In this document: positions 39,166 through 53,968 of the stretch, piece by piece
How positions within the stretch are numbered: position 1 is the first letter of the stretch
Layout of the letters: every line of letters begins with the position of its first letter
Assembly: GCF_003286085.1 (NCBI RefSeq)
Contig: NW_020825288.1
Location: 9,052,001-9,116,000 of the forward strand
Source of the DNA: Drosophila persimilis
Taxonomy: Eukaryota; Arthropoda; Insecta; Diptera; Drosophilidae
Length of the DNA: 64,000 nt
Reading direction: 5' to 3'
The notes under the pieces: generated by a model
What the model saw: only the letters and a program-made list of their open reading frames with translations
Told to the model about the DNA's origin: nothing
The model's database searches: none
Made by a program: the position numbers and the translations under genes

Positions 39166-42100
39166 AGTCTGGCAGTTGCCAGATCGGGCTGCAGCAGCCC
39201 AAGCCCGAGCCAGAGCCCGAACCCGAGAGCTCTGTGTGCTGACCATTGGGCCTCTGATGCGGACGCTTACTGACTGACTGACTGACGGACTGCCTCTTGG
39301 TGTTGTTGGCCGCTCATAAATGAAACCTGTTAAATGAATGAAATAAAGTGTTATTTGCTCGACTCACAAATGTTTCTTAGGGGCCCTCTTTGGGTTCTTT
39401 GGATTATGCGCTTCGCTGAGGTTCAAGCTGGAGATGGGCGCGTGAAGGGGGCGCTCCCCAATATGGAATGCTGATTAAGCGATATATGGTAATTGGTCAA
39501 GATTTTTAAGATTTTACTTTAACTTAAAGCTATTTGAAATCCACTAATTCAAATTCTATTAATTTAATTCGACAACCGATCAGATCTCTTGAATTTAGCA
39601 CGTTTCTTTTTAAGAAATAAAAAGTGTGGCTTAAATCTTATGAGACTATCGAAATTCTTCAGCAGATTCTTAAGTCTACCCATAGTGACACGGTCTGGCA
39701 AGATCCATTACGATTCCATCTTATTTATAACCCAAGGCATCACAAGTTATATTTCGAGCTCGTTTTAGGGACTTTAAAGACTTCCTTTCATAAGAGATTC
39801 TATCAAAATTCGACACAATTATACCTCGAGTGCACATATGAAAAGACAGACGATACACAATCAGTTCAAGATATATAGTGACTCTGAAACCCATCTCCCA
39901 TGGCACGTTCTCTAACGCTACCCTCACGCTGCCATCTCTAGAACCCATCCCAAGGCACGTTTTATAACTCGTGTGTGTTTCTGTGTTCGAGTTGGTCTTC
40001 TCTTCTTCTCCTGTGTTTGCGATGTGCTCTGGTTCTTGGACTTTGGGAGCTTTATATTTTCTCGAAGACCCGAGAGCGGGATCCGTATGAAGTTTAATTT
40101 GATTTTTTTTTTACACATATTCCTGGGTCGTCTGGTTCCTCTTCCACTTCGGCTTGGGACCTGCTATGCAGCCCCGGTCCCTGCCCCACGTACATACATA
40201 TGTGTTTGTGAGTGACTTGTAAATTTTTTCGGTTTTGTTACTGGCTTTCCTGGTGTTTCTTTGGTGCGAGTATTGTTTGTGTTTGCGTACAGTAGTTGTA
40301 GCTGCATGTTTTTGTTACCTTTCGAGTTGGTCTTCAAGTTTGAGTTTTATTTTTAACTTAATTTCTTGCCCCATCCCCATTCCCATCCCCATCTCCTCTC
40401 CTTTCTGACGAGGTCTGTCGACTGGCGCATGTGTAATTCATATTTTACGTACGCACAATAATTCGCCAGTTTTGCGGCCCGAACCATATAATTTGTGGCA
40501 ACAACAAAAGCCAGAAAATTTTGAGCTCAAGCTGATCCATTCCATGGATGGCATGGATGGAGCCCCGGAGACTTTGGACCCTCTCGGACTCATATAAATG
40601 TGCGGGCTTTACATCATTTAGAGTCGCCTCGCAGACGTTTATTATTATTTCACGAGATTTACATTTTATTGTATATGTTTTAATTTAAATTTATAACTCG
40701 TTGCTCTGCCACCAGGCCCGTTCAGACCCCTCCAGCCGTTAAGATGTTGCCTTAATTCGACAATTTAATTTGGGTTTATGCTGCCTTAATAAGGGGAGCC
40801 ATAATCTGCCGCTCCGCCGAGGGCTCCCCTAAAGGGCGCATTTTGTTTGACTTATGTGAAATGAGGAAGCTATGTACGAGGCCCGGCTTTTGGCTGGGCG
40901 TGGCTCCGAGACTTAAGCTCTGCAATTTTCAGATTTTTTGTTTTTGCTGGTGAAACCATTTGCATTTGATTGGAAGTTAATTCCGGTTGTTTTCGTAACA
41001 AAATTCGGGTCACAAGAGTGGGGTTGTTTGGGGCATAAAAACAAAAGGGAGGTCTCGATTTCTTATAGAGTTGGTTTGGAAACGAGTGGAGTAACGACTT
41101 CCGTTCAAAACTTTTATGTTTAAGCGATGTGGCATTAAGTATGTATTTTTAAAGGGATTTCTTTGGCTCAGTTTTTGTACAAAAATTTCTACAGTGAAAG
41201 CTCTTGATACGGGCAGATCCCTTGGGCGGATCACTGAACCTAAGAACACCTTTTCCCCTGGTCACAAAGTAAAGTCTTTACCATCACAAAACAACACGAG
41301 AAGTCTATATTCTTTGAAAATAAATTATCTAATTTCACAATACTGAGAAATTGCTTGATGGAAAATAACTCCGTCGTTGATTTGTTCATCATCAGAACCT
41401 TCACTATAGGAAACCATTGACCATCAATAGCCACACCTATAATTCCTTCAGTTTTTGATTAAAATGTGTATACAAATTGTAACGAATTTATAGAACTTAT
41501 GGGGTTTAGATTCTCCTTTCGATTCGGTGTGGGACAAAGGGCTTTAACGCGGCGCCAAAACCATTTAGTTCCAGTTGGTAGCCAGACACAAGGTTGTGGC
41601 CGCAACAATTTCTAACCAAGAAATGGACATGGACTTGGATGAGTAATGCGGACCGCTTACATTTTGTTCCCATGAAGAAAAATATTTAATTTGATTGCGG
41701 TTTTTATGTCTTCATTAGCAAAATGCTGGAAAAGTAATAAATTAGAGATTTGGGCTTCGCGGGACGGGACTCTCGGATCTTGAATCGCTTAAAACCGGAG
41801 GCTGGAGAGAGGGTTTGGCCAAGAGTCTGTTGGGGGCTGGTTTCTGGTTGTGTATTTTCATATTATTTTCGGTGTTTGGCCATGTAATGCGCCGTGGACC
41901 ATGCATGAAGATTAACACTTGATTAATGAACTCGATTATTCATAATTTGTTGTTGCTCTTCTACTCTTTCCTCATTCTTTTTCTGTCTGCCGGCTGGCTG
42001 CTGTCGGCTGTCGGCTGCTTACAAATAATTGAAACATTTTGCGGCTGCTGCGACTGCTTGGGGCACATTCAATGCTAATGCAACTTCGATTTCAAGATCA

Positions 42101-43423
42101 TTAAGCGCTACATGGACATGTACATGCGCTTCCTTTGGCTGCCATTATTGATGATTCCAGCTCCAGCTCCAGCCACAGTTCCAGCTTCGTCTGCGACTCC
42201 AAGAACTCCACAAACACAATCACACACTTGGAGTGGCACGCACCTGTGTGCGTGTTAGCTGCACATTTGAGGTACGCAACTCGTCAATCAGTTGACCATG
42301 TGCAACCGGTTTGTGCCCCACTTCCAGTTAACTCTTCACTCGATTGATTTCATCCATACCCTTGCCTGAAGTTAGATCTGCTTGTCGGGGTGCTTTGCAT
42401 GGAAAGATTCTTAGGAAACAGATCTGAAATTAAAAATTGGTTGTAGGGGTTTCATTCATATAGATCTTTTTTGTCTAAAAGGTGTCTTCAACTACGATCT
42501 ATTCGGGCTCAAACTCTATTTGTCTGATTTTGCGTGGATAAATATAGAGTTGAAGTATCTTAAAGGACTTTGAAGGGGAATATTTCATCTATAAATTTAC
42601 AAAAAAAAATCTAGAATAGCTAATGGTTTTTGGTCTCTAAAAAGAGACCTTCCTTGATAAGAAATACCTTTAAATTTTAGAGCTAAATAATTTTTTTTAT
42701 TTATTCAAATTTATCTGAATGAATTCTAAACCAAAGACAAGTAATTTTTCTTTGTTTCGATTATTGAAATTGTTTTTGTTTTTAAAATATTCTGTAGAAA
42801 GAAGTCTCTTCATTATTTTCCCCAGAACCTTTCCATCTTTAATCTGAAACTTTGTTAAGCAAATCCGCATAAAATTCGACTTAAAATCTTTGAAAAACAT
42901 TGAGAAAATCCTTTATAGCTCTCCTTTCTTTCGGAAAGAACATAAACTCTTCGTGTTGTACCAATTACCAATCTGAACTGTCGTTTGCACTTTTTCCTTG
43001 GGGTTTTTTTTTTATTCTTTATTTTATCTGATTATCTAAGCATGTGTTGATTTTTCCTGGACACAGCGGCACAGCGCTTTTCCAACTGTCAACGGCGCAC
43101 AGCCGTCGCGTCGAATGATTTGCAGATTCTGTTTGACAGTTGGTCCGGTTTTTCATTAATGAACATGAGCACCGAGCGACCAGGCCCAAGGATGGTCCAC
43201 TGAGATGGGGAGAGTGGGATGTTGGGGAGTGAGGATCGGGAGGAGAACACACGCACTCCAGTCAAGGGGATGCATGCGTTCGTTTTTGATTTATGGATCA
43301 GGAAAAGGTGGGGGCACAAATGGGGTTTACGAATGGAGTGGACTCGTATTGGTGGCCGACTAGAATCGGGCATACGATTCTTTTCTGTTTCGTTTCGCTT
43401 CGGTTTCGGGCTGCGGCTTGTTC

Positions 43424-43449
43424 TGGGGCTGGGGCTGGGGCTGGGGCTG
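43424..43449. repeat. (GGGGCT)n microsatellite
   Basis: Hexanucleotide tract. Confidence 0.95.
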
Positions 43450-46400
43450 CTCCCCCAAGGTAACCCTAATGAAGATAATTTATTATGCGATGCCGTTTAA
43501 TTAAAATCAGATAACCCAACCGAACCGACCAGCGAACCAGCGATCTTTCGCTGTCTGTTAAACTCAACTCAAGTCAGTTCCAACTCCTTCAAAATGCATA
43601 CAGAGTCGTAGACATCGGCATTCCCAGACCCCATCTCCATCTCCAGCTTCAGCGTCAGCTTCAGCTCCATCCCCAGACCTGAATGTGGATGTGGATCCCG
43701 CTTGGGCTCTGCCGAAATGTGGCTGCTGTTTGCTGGTGTGTTCTTGTTGTTACTCTTTTGTTAATTTCCCAGGCGCATGGCGCAGGCGCAGGGCCAGACA
43801 CAACCAAACAACCAGATTTCGCGTTAAGTTCAACAACTTTTGAGGCAACAAAGTTGTTGCGGTCAACGTTGGGGATGTGAATGTGGATGTCGTCGTCTCC
43901 ATCGTCATCGTCATCGTCGCCGGTGGCAGCTGTTTGGGACCATGCATGATTGGTATTGGTTCTTTATCAGGATCTTGTTTAGGCCATCTCGGTGCTTTGT
44001 TGATTTTGACTTTGACTTTTAATGCCGGTCGGCCTTCCTCCTGGCCAACTGGCCTGGCCTGCCTTCTTCTTCTTATCAACAAGATCAGTCCGAGTTTCAC
44101 TTTTGTTCTCCGCTTATCCTCCGTTTTATCCATTTTGCCTTTGGCTTCATCTCCGTTTATCGTTGTTGTTGTTTCGGTTTGATATGCAAATGATTTTTAA
44201 TTGTGTGCCCGCGCGGTCCATCTGTAGCCTTGTTAAGACTGAAGAAATCTCTATTTAAATGCTCATCGAAATGTCATTAAGGAGTTCTCCTTCCACTCCT
44301 TTCGATCGCTGCCCCCCTCATCCTCATTGGAATGCCACACAAGAGGCGCTGTTGTATGAGTCAGAACATAAGCGGCAGGAAAGCTTTGTTAAGGGAGTTC
44401 CATAGCTTTTTCGTTTTTGCAAAGCTCATCTCATTACCGTTCCAATTTAAGTATATGCTCCGGTTAAAGGGACCTTCGTAATTGGAGCAAATAGCAAAGC
44501 ATTGTAGCACTTTCCTTGTGGCTTTTGGGGGTTTTCTCCATTTCCGAATCGGTGGGCGGAGCACCACCATATCGAGCTCTTAAGAGAACCCAGCGGCAAA
44601 GAGCGCCTCCAGCGATGCGGGCCTTAAAAGAGAATGGACTAGCAATAGGAAACCAAAGAGAAAGAGAGCGCTTCACTGCAGAGCTATTTGTATAGTAAGA
44701 GAGCTTTATAGAAAGAGAAGCAGATGAAAGAGAGCCATAGAGCCAACAACAATTTCCCGTAATTAAGACCCGAAGCTCACCAGGCAGGTGCAACTGTGCC
44801 CAGTTTGAGAGCCACTGGCCCGTTCAGCCAAGGCATCAAGTTTCCTTGCAGGGGCTTTTCCTATATATGAACGTAGCGCTGTCATAAATCAAAGCCGAGA
44901 GTGTGAAATTTTTTCGCCATCTGGCCCGGCTTCTTAAGGCCCGGGCCGACTTCATTAATATTTTCTAGCCGCGTTTTGTGTGCAATGTGTGTCGGTCGGC
45001 TCGGACGATCGGCCCGATCGCATTTTTAGCCATTTATGACTTAATTTCAATTACACGCATTTGGCCAAAAATATTTGTTGCCACTTTGCGGGTAATTAAA
45101 ATGGCAACACGTGCACGACGACAGCACCAGCTCAAAAATGCTCTTGACAGTCGATGATGTGGATGCTGGAAAATGGAGCCGCTGTGGGGTCAAGGGCTGG
45201 GGATTTGGTGTATTTTGTATTATCTATGTGGGGAAATAAGTTCAAATCTGTTGAAATAAAGGGGCACTTTTAAGGGGCACTTCCCTTAAGAACACTGTAT
45301 GGAAGAGTTCCAAATCTTGAGATGGTCTGATCTTATGCAAAATCGAACTGATTCTACCATTATATTTTGCCAATTAATATTAAGAGAGTCCCTTTTATAG
45401 GTGACTTAAACATACTGCAAAGAACTGTGTCCCTCTTGAAAATCTCAAAGGAAAGATTTTGAGAACCTCTCGACTCGTAGCTTTGGAAAATATTTCCCAG
45501 CATACAGCATAAATAATTGCAATGCAAACGGAGCTTGATTAATTGATAAAGCCAAAGCTAATCATGGCCCCTGGCAATAATCACAATCGGAGCTGGTGGC
45601 ATGCCTCATGGGTAAGCATATGACACACATTTGTTCCGTTCCGATCCGTTCCTGTGCTCAATCTGTCCGATCTGTCCGATGGCGCACCTTGCGGCAAGTC
45701 TCCCAGCAAGGTGCAACGACTGGCAGACCGAACAACGCCCCAAGAAGCCCTGTGTACCTGTGCCGGGGAGTTGGTCTGGAGCGGCAGTGGCAGTGGCAGT
45801 GGCAGGGGCAGAGGCGGCATCGATTTTAGAAAGTCCGCTGGGTATTAAAACGGTAAAGCCAGAGCCATTTCCTTTTGCCCACCAAGAGCAGCCGTAACAG
45901 GAGCAGCAGGAGCAGGAAAAGCCCAGACTCGAAACCACTTGAAATCCAAAGCCTATATATAACTCGGTGGCATCGGTGGCAGCGGCAGCATAAATTTCAT
46001 TGCAGACATTTGGCCTTTTATTAATTGTTTGACGGCGCCCGTGCCCATGACACCCCCCACCCCACCTCACTACTTCCCCCAGCGCTGCTGCCCCAAGAAC
46101 CCAAAACTGCAACTGCAACTGCATTTTCCTCTCTCAGGCCCCGCTCTGGGCGTGATGAGAAATTTAATATTGGCAAACGGATAAAACCGCCAGATAATTA
46201 TACATTTTGAGTGGCCAAAGCCAAAGCCAGTCTCTGGCTCGGACTTCGACTTCAACGTCTCTCCTTCCCCTCCCTCCCCACCATTCCACCGCCACCGCCA
46301 CCGCCAGCTCCAGCTTCGAGTCAGTCTTTGGCTTGGGCTTTAGCTTTACAGTTCATGCGGCTCATGATAGTATAAGATTTCATTTCATTAAAGTGCATCA

Positions 46401-47449
46401 CGACGGACGACGGACGGCAGGCGGAATCAATGAGCGGCGGCGGCTACATAGTTGTTGCCATGCCCCCCAACCACCACCCTGCTCCCAATCCCAATCCCAA
46501 ACACAAACCCAAACCCAAACCCAATCCTCATCCCATTCCCTGCTAGCTACCAGCCAGGCAGCAGCAGACCATCCAACCCGACTCAACCTACCTTACTTAC
46601 TCGTACTTTTCTTCTTATTGGCAGATTACGACGGCGGGGTGGCCAGGCGGTAAGGCCTGGCCAACTTATAATCAAATCCGATAAAAAATTTCATTATTGC
46701 TCCACAGCAGCGGCATCAGCAGCAGCAGCGGCAGCCGAAGCAGCAGCAATACCCGACATGAAAGAAGGAAAGGCTTCGGGTCTGCCGAAGCTTTGGACAC
46801 CCTTTAAAGAACGATTTGTAAAAAAAAAAATATCAGATATGTCTAGAATTACTGATATGGGTTAGATGATATTTAAAAAGAAGGTATATATAGTGATCCG
46901 ATCCAGAACCGCAGGGGATTTCCATCTCCTTTTGTTTAAATTTTCCTTAGGCCACAAAGAGCTGGATGATATATTCCAGACACCCAATTAATTTTATAAA
47001 GTGGCTTTAAAATAATAGAATTTGTATAAAATAAAACCCAATGTGTGAAAGCCATTTAAATGCTGGACATTATCCAATTCTAAATAAATAACTTTATATA
47101 TTAGGAACCTTTGAAAATCGATCTTAAAAATAATCCAAAACACATGCTTTCTTCTCAGAATGAAGCTCATGAATTTCAAGAGGGACAACGTGATCCACAC
47201 AAGGAACCAGCATAAGGAAAGGTCTCTGCCAGAGAAAGCTAAATAGCTGGCAATGTCCTTATACCCTTTTGGCGAGTGTATAGGCAACAGCCATAACTGT
47301 TTTACAGGTAATTTCGCTGTTGTTGGTACGAGTATGATTGTTGCTGGCTGCACTTAATTTTCGCATGCGCACTGAAACCGAGCCGGACTCATGATCGCGA
47401 TTTCTTGATCTTCCGTCTTCCCGTTCTACCGCCACCACATCCCCGAGCC

Positions 47450-47476
47450 CCCAGGCCCCCAGGCCCCCAGGCCCCC
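47450..47476. repeat. CCCAGGC repeat
   Basis: Short C-rich tandem units. Confidence 0.9.
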
Positions 47477-49017
47477 GCCCACAGCCCACAGCCCCTCCTG
47501 CTCCTGTTTCGTGTGCGGACTCCATTTTGTGTGCCCGGGGCGCTTTGGTTCTCAGCCAACTCCAATGGCCACTGGAGGTCAGCACGGTCCAAAGGAATAG
47601 AAGAGCAGCCACAGCTTTTGATTCGAAATGGCAATCTCTGGCCTATCGCTGGGGCCACATAAATTGGGACGTGATTATGAAATAATTGCAATTCTGTACT
47701 TTGGACTTGCGCAACTCTTGGCGCAGACCCGCAGACAGAAGGCAATCAGTTGGCTCCGCTGGCATCCATTCTGCACCTTGGGGAGCCCTGAAGCACTGCA
47801 GCAGCACTGAGAGCTCTGCGGCAGGGAGCACCACTTCAAACGGGAGCAAGTGACAGGCGACAGATGATTGTGATGGCGAAGCAGCAGCCAGAGAAATCAA
47901 AGGAAATCGCAGGGGCAAAAACCGGCATTCATTCATTACATTTGAGGGCAGGGGAGGAACGGATCTGTTCGCGATGCCATGACAAATTCCATGACAACAC
48001 CTGATCCCCGAGCAAAGAACTCCCTCAACTCATTTGCATGTGGACCCCGAGGCCGATGCTACCTGTGGCTCATGCTGCTCCCGCTCCTGCTCCCGCTCCT
48101 GCTCCTCTTTCAACATATGCAAATTAAATATAATTTCAACACTCGCATTTTTGTTGGTTCTTCTGGCCATGGGGGCATGGATGGGGAGCTCCTTCCTCGG
48201 CCCTGCCTTACGGCCATAATTTACATGAGGTTAACACGCAAGCAAACAGCCACAAACAACAACAAAGAACCGGCCTTGATTATCTGCTGAAAATCGAATG
48301 CACGCACATGCCCCGGGATCGGGAAGAGCGGAGTGGGGAAGATGCTGCGTTTGGTGGGGGGTGGAGGGGGTACTGTAGCCGAAAAGGAAGTCAAGTTTGA
48401 AAAGGCTGAAAGAAAGAAAGAAAGAAATTCTATTACAATGTTGAAATATTGCCAAATCATGGCTCTGAAGTAAATAAATTTCCACGCCACCGCTCACCAT
48501 GACCGCCTGAACTTCTGTCGTTGATGCAGATGCAGATGGAGCTGGAGTTTGAGCTGAAGCTGAAGCTGAGGCCGGTGGTGCTCCGCTCCATCTTCAGATG
48601 GTGGCGCGACGGAGGCACAGGAGCAGGCCCGGCAGCTAAAAGTCCCTGGCCGTGTATAAATAAGTAACCTGAGCTGCGCAACACGTTGCCTGACAGGGGC
48701 CCCAAAAACGGCACACAGCATCGTCTCGTCTCGTCTCACCTTGCCCCGCCGCGCCACGCCGCGCCACAGCACAGCACTGCACACCACGAGTCGGATTGGA
48801 TCGGATCGAATCGCGAGGGAAGAACGCGGTGCGGAACCCGTTTAGATGCAGCCGCAGAAGCAGCAGCAGAAGCTCTGTGTCTCGGGCCGCCCCCCCGGCT
48901 CTCTGCGGCTAGGGGCATTTTGATTTATAAGCGATTTATGCACTTTGCCGCTAAGGTGGGAGTCGGATCGGAGTCCTCCACTTGACCGAATTCATGCGAG
49001 TGCCTGCCTGAACAAAG

Positions 49018-49023
49018 TTTATT
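49018..49023 (-). terminator. Poly(A) signal AATAAA for the downstream Nudix gene
   Basis: Plus-strand TTTATT reads AATAAA on the minus strand, about 190 nt past the stop codon at 49214. It is the nearest canonical signal. Confidence 0.6.
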
Positions 49024-49213
49024 CTCTCATGTAGGAAAATATTTATACTTTACATAGCCTCGTGAGGCATTGAGTTTTGGATTTACTTGGGCGCTGGGCG
49101 CATTCATTCACATGATTCAATTGGAAAGCATTTGAAGTGTGTTAACAGTCCCCCGCCTTATCACCGAGACGTCCGTCTTATCTCCGCAGAGTCAACAATG
49201 GGGGATGTTTTAT

Positions 49214-49908
49214 CTAAACCGTAACGGGTGCCTTGTTGGCAAAGAACCATAAAAGGCCCATCAGGCAGCTGGGCGGACTGTTGTTCACAGCTCCTTTCTG
49301 CAGCATGCGTTTGGCCTCGTCCAGGGAGAGCTCCACGACCTCAATAATTTCATCGTCCACACCGCCGCCGCTGTTGGCCTTATCGGCGTCGGACACCTCG
49401 CAGTAGTACATGGCCTGTTTGGCACCCGAAGCACCCACACCAGATCTGCAAGAGATAAACAGATCATAAGTAAGCTTCGTCTGTCATATGTCCCACCTAC
49501 TTACCTATAAACCATGACCTCTTCGATGCGCTCCACGGGCACATCGAAGCCGCACTCCTCGAGAACCTCCTCCCGTGCAATTTCAACCCAGCTCTTCGAT
49601 TTGTCCACAATCCCAGCGCACAGCTCCAAGGTCACACCAATTGAGGGCGGAAATGCCTGGAGGTCGACATTATCAAAGTTCCCCTGCTCGCTGGCGATGA
49701 CACCGTGGTACACCGCCGGACGGAACTGGCGCACTAGCACCAGCTTCTGTCGCGTTGAGTTGTACAAAATGATTGCCACGCTATCGTGAACTTTGAGCAG
49801 GTCCCAGTTCTTCTCCACGCCATTCTGGATGTAGTACATACGAAATGGCTTCACATAGGGGGAGTCAGCGGGCAGCGGACCCAACCAGATCTTCGATACG
49901 TTTTCCAT
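49214..49908 (-). CDS. Nudix hydrolase, NUDT14-type UDP-sugar pyrophosphatase (downstream paralogue)
   Basis: Members of this family hydrolyse UDP-glucose or ADP-ribose to the sugar phosphate plus a nucleoside monophosphate in the cytosol. There are two exons, 49505-49908 and 49214-49445, joined in phase 2 (VYR|SGVG) across a 59-nt intron with gtaagt and ttgcag ends. They encode 211 residues against about 222 in human NUDT14. Family landmarks in order are SPYVKPFRMYYIQNG near the start, HDSV, VRQFRPAVY, the Nudix box at residues 99-121 (ELCAG, then EEVLEECGF; the first Glu and the Arg of the strict Nudix consensus are replaced, as in NUDT14), and SGVG. The start is ACCATGG at 49908, which aligns with the human start. 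The frame stays open upstream to 50031 with a Leu-rich run, but that looks accidental. Its paralogue lies directly upstream on the same strand. Confidence 0.92.
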
Positions 49909-50024
49909 GGTGTTAAAAATATATTTTCCGGGAGACAGCTGATGCCCAGCACCCAACAACAACAACAACAAAAGCTTATGGCAGTTGCGGGCAAGCTTTA
50001 TGACATTTAAATCCGTATCGGACA

Positions 50025-50035
50025 TGGTCACACTG
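50025..50035 (+). promoter_or_regulatory. Motif 1 (M1BP site) between the two Nudix genes
   Basis: TGGTCACACTG is an exact match to the Drosophila core-promoter Motif 1 (YGGTCACACTR). It lies in the 141-bp gap between the two Nudix reading frames, about 120 bp before the downstream start codon. It suggests the downstream gene has its own housekeeping promoter, although the motif points the opposite way to the gene. Confidence 0.65.
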
Positions 50036-50049
50036 ATATTTGATTGTCG

Positions 50050-50760
50050 TTACGAAGATTTTGGAGCTTTATTGAGCAGAAACCACATCACGCCCACCAG
50101 CAGCGCCGGTCCGCCGTTTGTTGTCATCCCTGTTTTGACCAGCTCCCTAGCCTCATCCAGCGACAACTCCACGACCTGTATTACCTCCTTGTCTACTCCA
50201 CCGCCCGCGGATACTCTCTGTTCATCGCACACCTCGCAATAGAACAATGCCTGCGCGCCGCTTGAAATTCCCACGCCAGATCTGTAGTGAAAAATCGGCT
50301 GTATGCTGTCGGCGGGTACATCGTAGCCACATTCCTCGAGAATCTCTTCCCGTGCTATATTCTTCAGGCTTTGGTCCTTATCGACTTGGCCCGCACACAG
50401 CTCCAGCGTGATGCCCAGCTCCGGCGGAAACTTTTGCAGATCCACATCCCCCTTGGTGATTGGCTTTTTGCGGCTCATCTGAGCTTGGTAAACTGCAGCT
50501 CTAAACTGCCGTACAAAAATTAATTTATCCCGAGACTTGTTGTATAAAACCACCAAGACACCGTCAAGAACTTTAACAATGTGCGTCTCCTTCTTAATAT
50601 CGTTTTCCAGGTAAAGAACGCAGCATGGTTTAATCCATTTGGATTTCGCGGGCAGTGGGGAAAACCAAATTCTCGTAATATTACTCAGTCGACCAAAGGC
50701 AGACTTCTTTGCATCAAAACAACAGACTCTGCGCAGTCCTCCTCTAAAGAATTTAAGCAT
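50050..50760 (-). CDS. Nudix hydrolase, NUDT14-type, intronless upstream paralogue with a basic N-terminus
   Basis: A single uninterrupted frame of 236 residues is clearly homologous to the gene just downstream: WIKPCCVLYLEND, VRQFRAAVY, PPELGITLELCAG, the Nudix box at residues 124-146 (ending EEILEECGY), then YRSGVG, QALFYCEV and VVELSLDEAREL. The same reaction class (nucleotide-sugar pyrophosphatase) is inferred from the family. It lacks the intron found at YR|SGVG in its neighbour. The first 31 residues (MLKFFRGGLRRVCC onwards) are rich in Arg and Lys with a single acidic residue, and extend about 20 residues past the neighbour's start, so a mitochondrial presequence is possible. An AATAAA occurs inside the last codons (Asn-Lys of LLNKAP), so polyadenylation may follow almost at the stop codon. 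Confidence 0.92.
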   Translation of the reverse strand: MLKFFRGGLRRVCCFDAKKSAFGRLSNITRIWFSPLPAKSKWIKPCCVLYLENDIKKETHIVKVLDGVLVVLYNKSRDKLIFVRQFRAAVYQAQMSRKKPITKGDVDLQKFPPELGITLELCAGQVDKDQSLKNIAREEILEECGYDVPADSIQPIFHYRSGVGISSGAQALFYCEVCDEQRVSAGGGVDKEVIQVVELSLDEARELVKTGMTTNGGPALLVGVMWFLLNKAPKSS

Positions 50761-50845
50761 ATTTTAAAACAGAAAAGAAACAAAAGTCAGTGGTAAAAAC
50801 GACATAATTTGAAATGGTTCTAGGATATGGCGCTGGGTATTCCGT

Positions 50846-50887
50846 CAGTGTGTCCGACCCTTAGAAATATACCGTAAATATACCTAT
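50846..50887 (-). promoter_or_regulatory. Core promoter of the upstream Nudix gene: Motif 6-like pair plus near-Motif 1
   Basis: On the minus strand, TACGGTATATTT (50865-50876, 11 of 12 to Motif 6 KTYRGTATWTTT) and ATAGGTATATTT (50876-50887) precede CGGACACACTG (50846-50856, one mismatch to Motif 1). This Motif 6 then Motif 1 order is typical of Drosophila housekeeping promoters. The start codon is 86 bp downstream. Confidence 0.6.
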
Positions 50888-51353
50888 GAAAACATAACAA
50901 TTTGGTTAACGGAATATCAAAGTCGCGGATATGGTTTCCAATAGTTTGCGGGAGAACGATTAACCCATTGCAAGCCACGGGGGTATTTTAATATTCCACT
51001 GAATATAAAAAAAATTGAATCTTTTTATCGCACTTCAGGTGAAAGATATCAATGTTTTTCTTGTAAGTAAAAATTAAGGGCAGAATTGATCTAGAAGAAG
51101 AACTATTTAAATAGAGGGGGCTTACTTGGGCTAGGTTTGGTTTTGCATCACACGAGACGCTATATTGAACCACAATTGAGGCAAAATCCAATAAAAGCAG
51201 GTATTTAAAATAAACCAGTTAAGAAGAAAAAGGGTTCATTAATTGGTTACAATTTTGTGGGCAGGGACGGAGTGTCATCATCGAGAAATATGTATAAAAG
51301 AACTTGAATTCATCAGTATACTTCCGGTACATTTTTGACATGAGGCCGTATAT
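50888..51353. other. Divergent intergenic region between the upstream Nudix gene and Pdhb
   Basis: AT-rich, no reading frame of interest. Promoter motifs cluster at both ends. Confidence 0.7.
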
Positions 51354-51412
51354 TTTGGTATATTTCTGATGTTCGTACGGTATGTTTTAACGATAATTCC
51401 GCGGTCACACTA
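51354..51412 (+). promoter_or_regulatory. Pdhb: Pdhb core promoter: Motif 6 and Motif 1
   Basis: TTTGGTATATTT at 51354-51365 is a full match to Motif 6. A second, weaker copy is at about 51379, and CGGTCACACTA at 51402-51412 is a full match to Motif 1. This TATA-less housekeeping promoter lies about 140 bp before the Pdhb ATG. It would also drive mS38 if the shared-exon model is right. Confidence 0.8.
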
Positions 51413-51553
51413 ATCTTGGGGCGACAGTCGGTGCGTAAAAATATTTTTTCCTTTAGTCTCCAGCATTAGATAATAGCATTTTCCGAATTGGATTTGCAGC
51501 TGGGAAACGAATCCGATTGCAATAAAGCCAGTGTGTGTATCAATTAAGCGAAT

Positions 51554-53968
<2,415 letters not shown>

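Larger units (their letters stand above)
39166..49017. other. Gene-free region between the desert element and the Nudix pair
   Basis: AT-rich blocks (39480-39880, 41090-41480, 42360-42990, 45220-45500, 46790-47240) alternate with GC-rich repeat stretches (43424-43449, 46480-46530, 47450-47476). No open frame shows a family signature. The D. melanogaster synteny break between Serrate and the Pdhb-yem block should lie somewhere in 8.5-49 kb. Confidence 0.7.

Noticed and set aside
39624-39878. 84-codon frame in AT-rich DNA
   Set aside because: Its composition matches the surrounding AT-rich block and there is no recognisable protein motif.
43683-43880. Short frame with a signal-peptide-like hydrophobic start
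   Set aside because: At 65 codons, with repeat-derived ends and no Kozak context or conserved motif, it is expected by chance.
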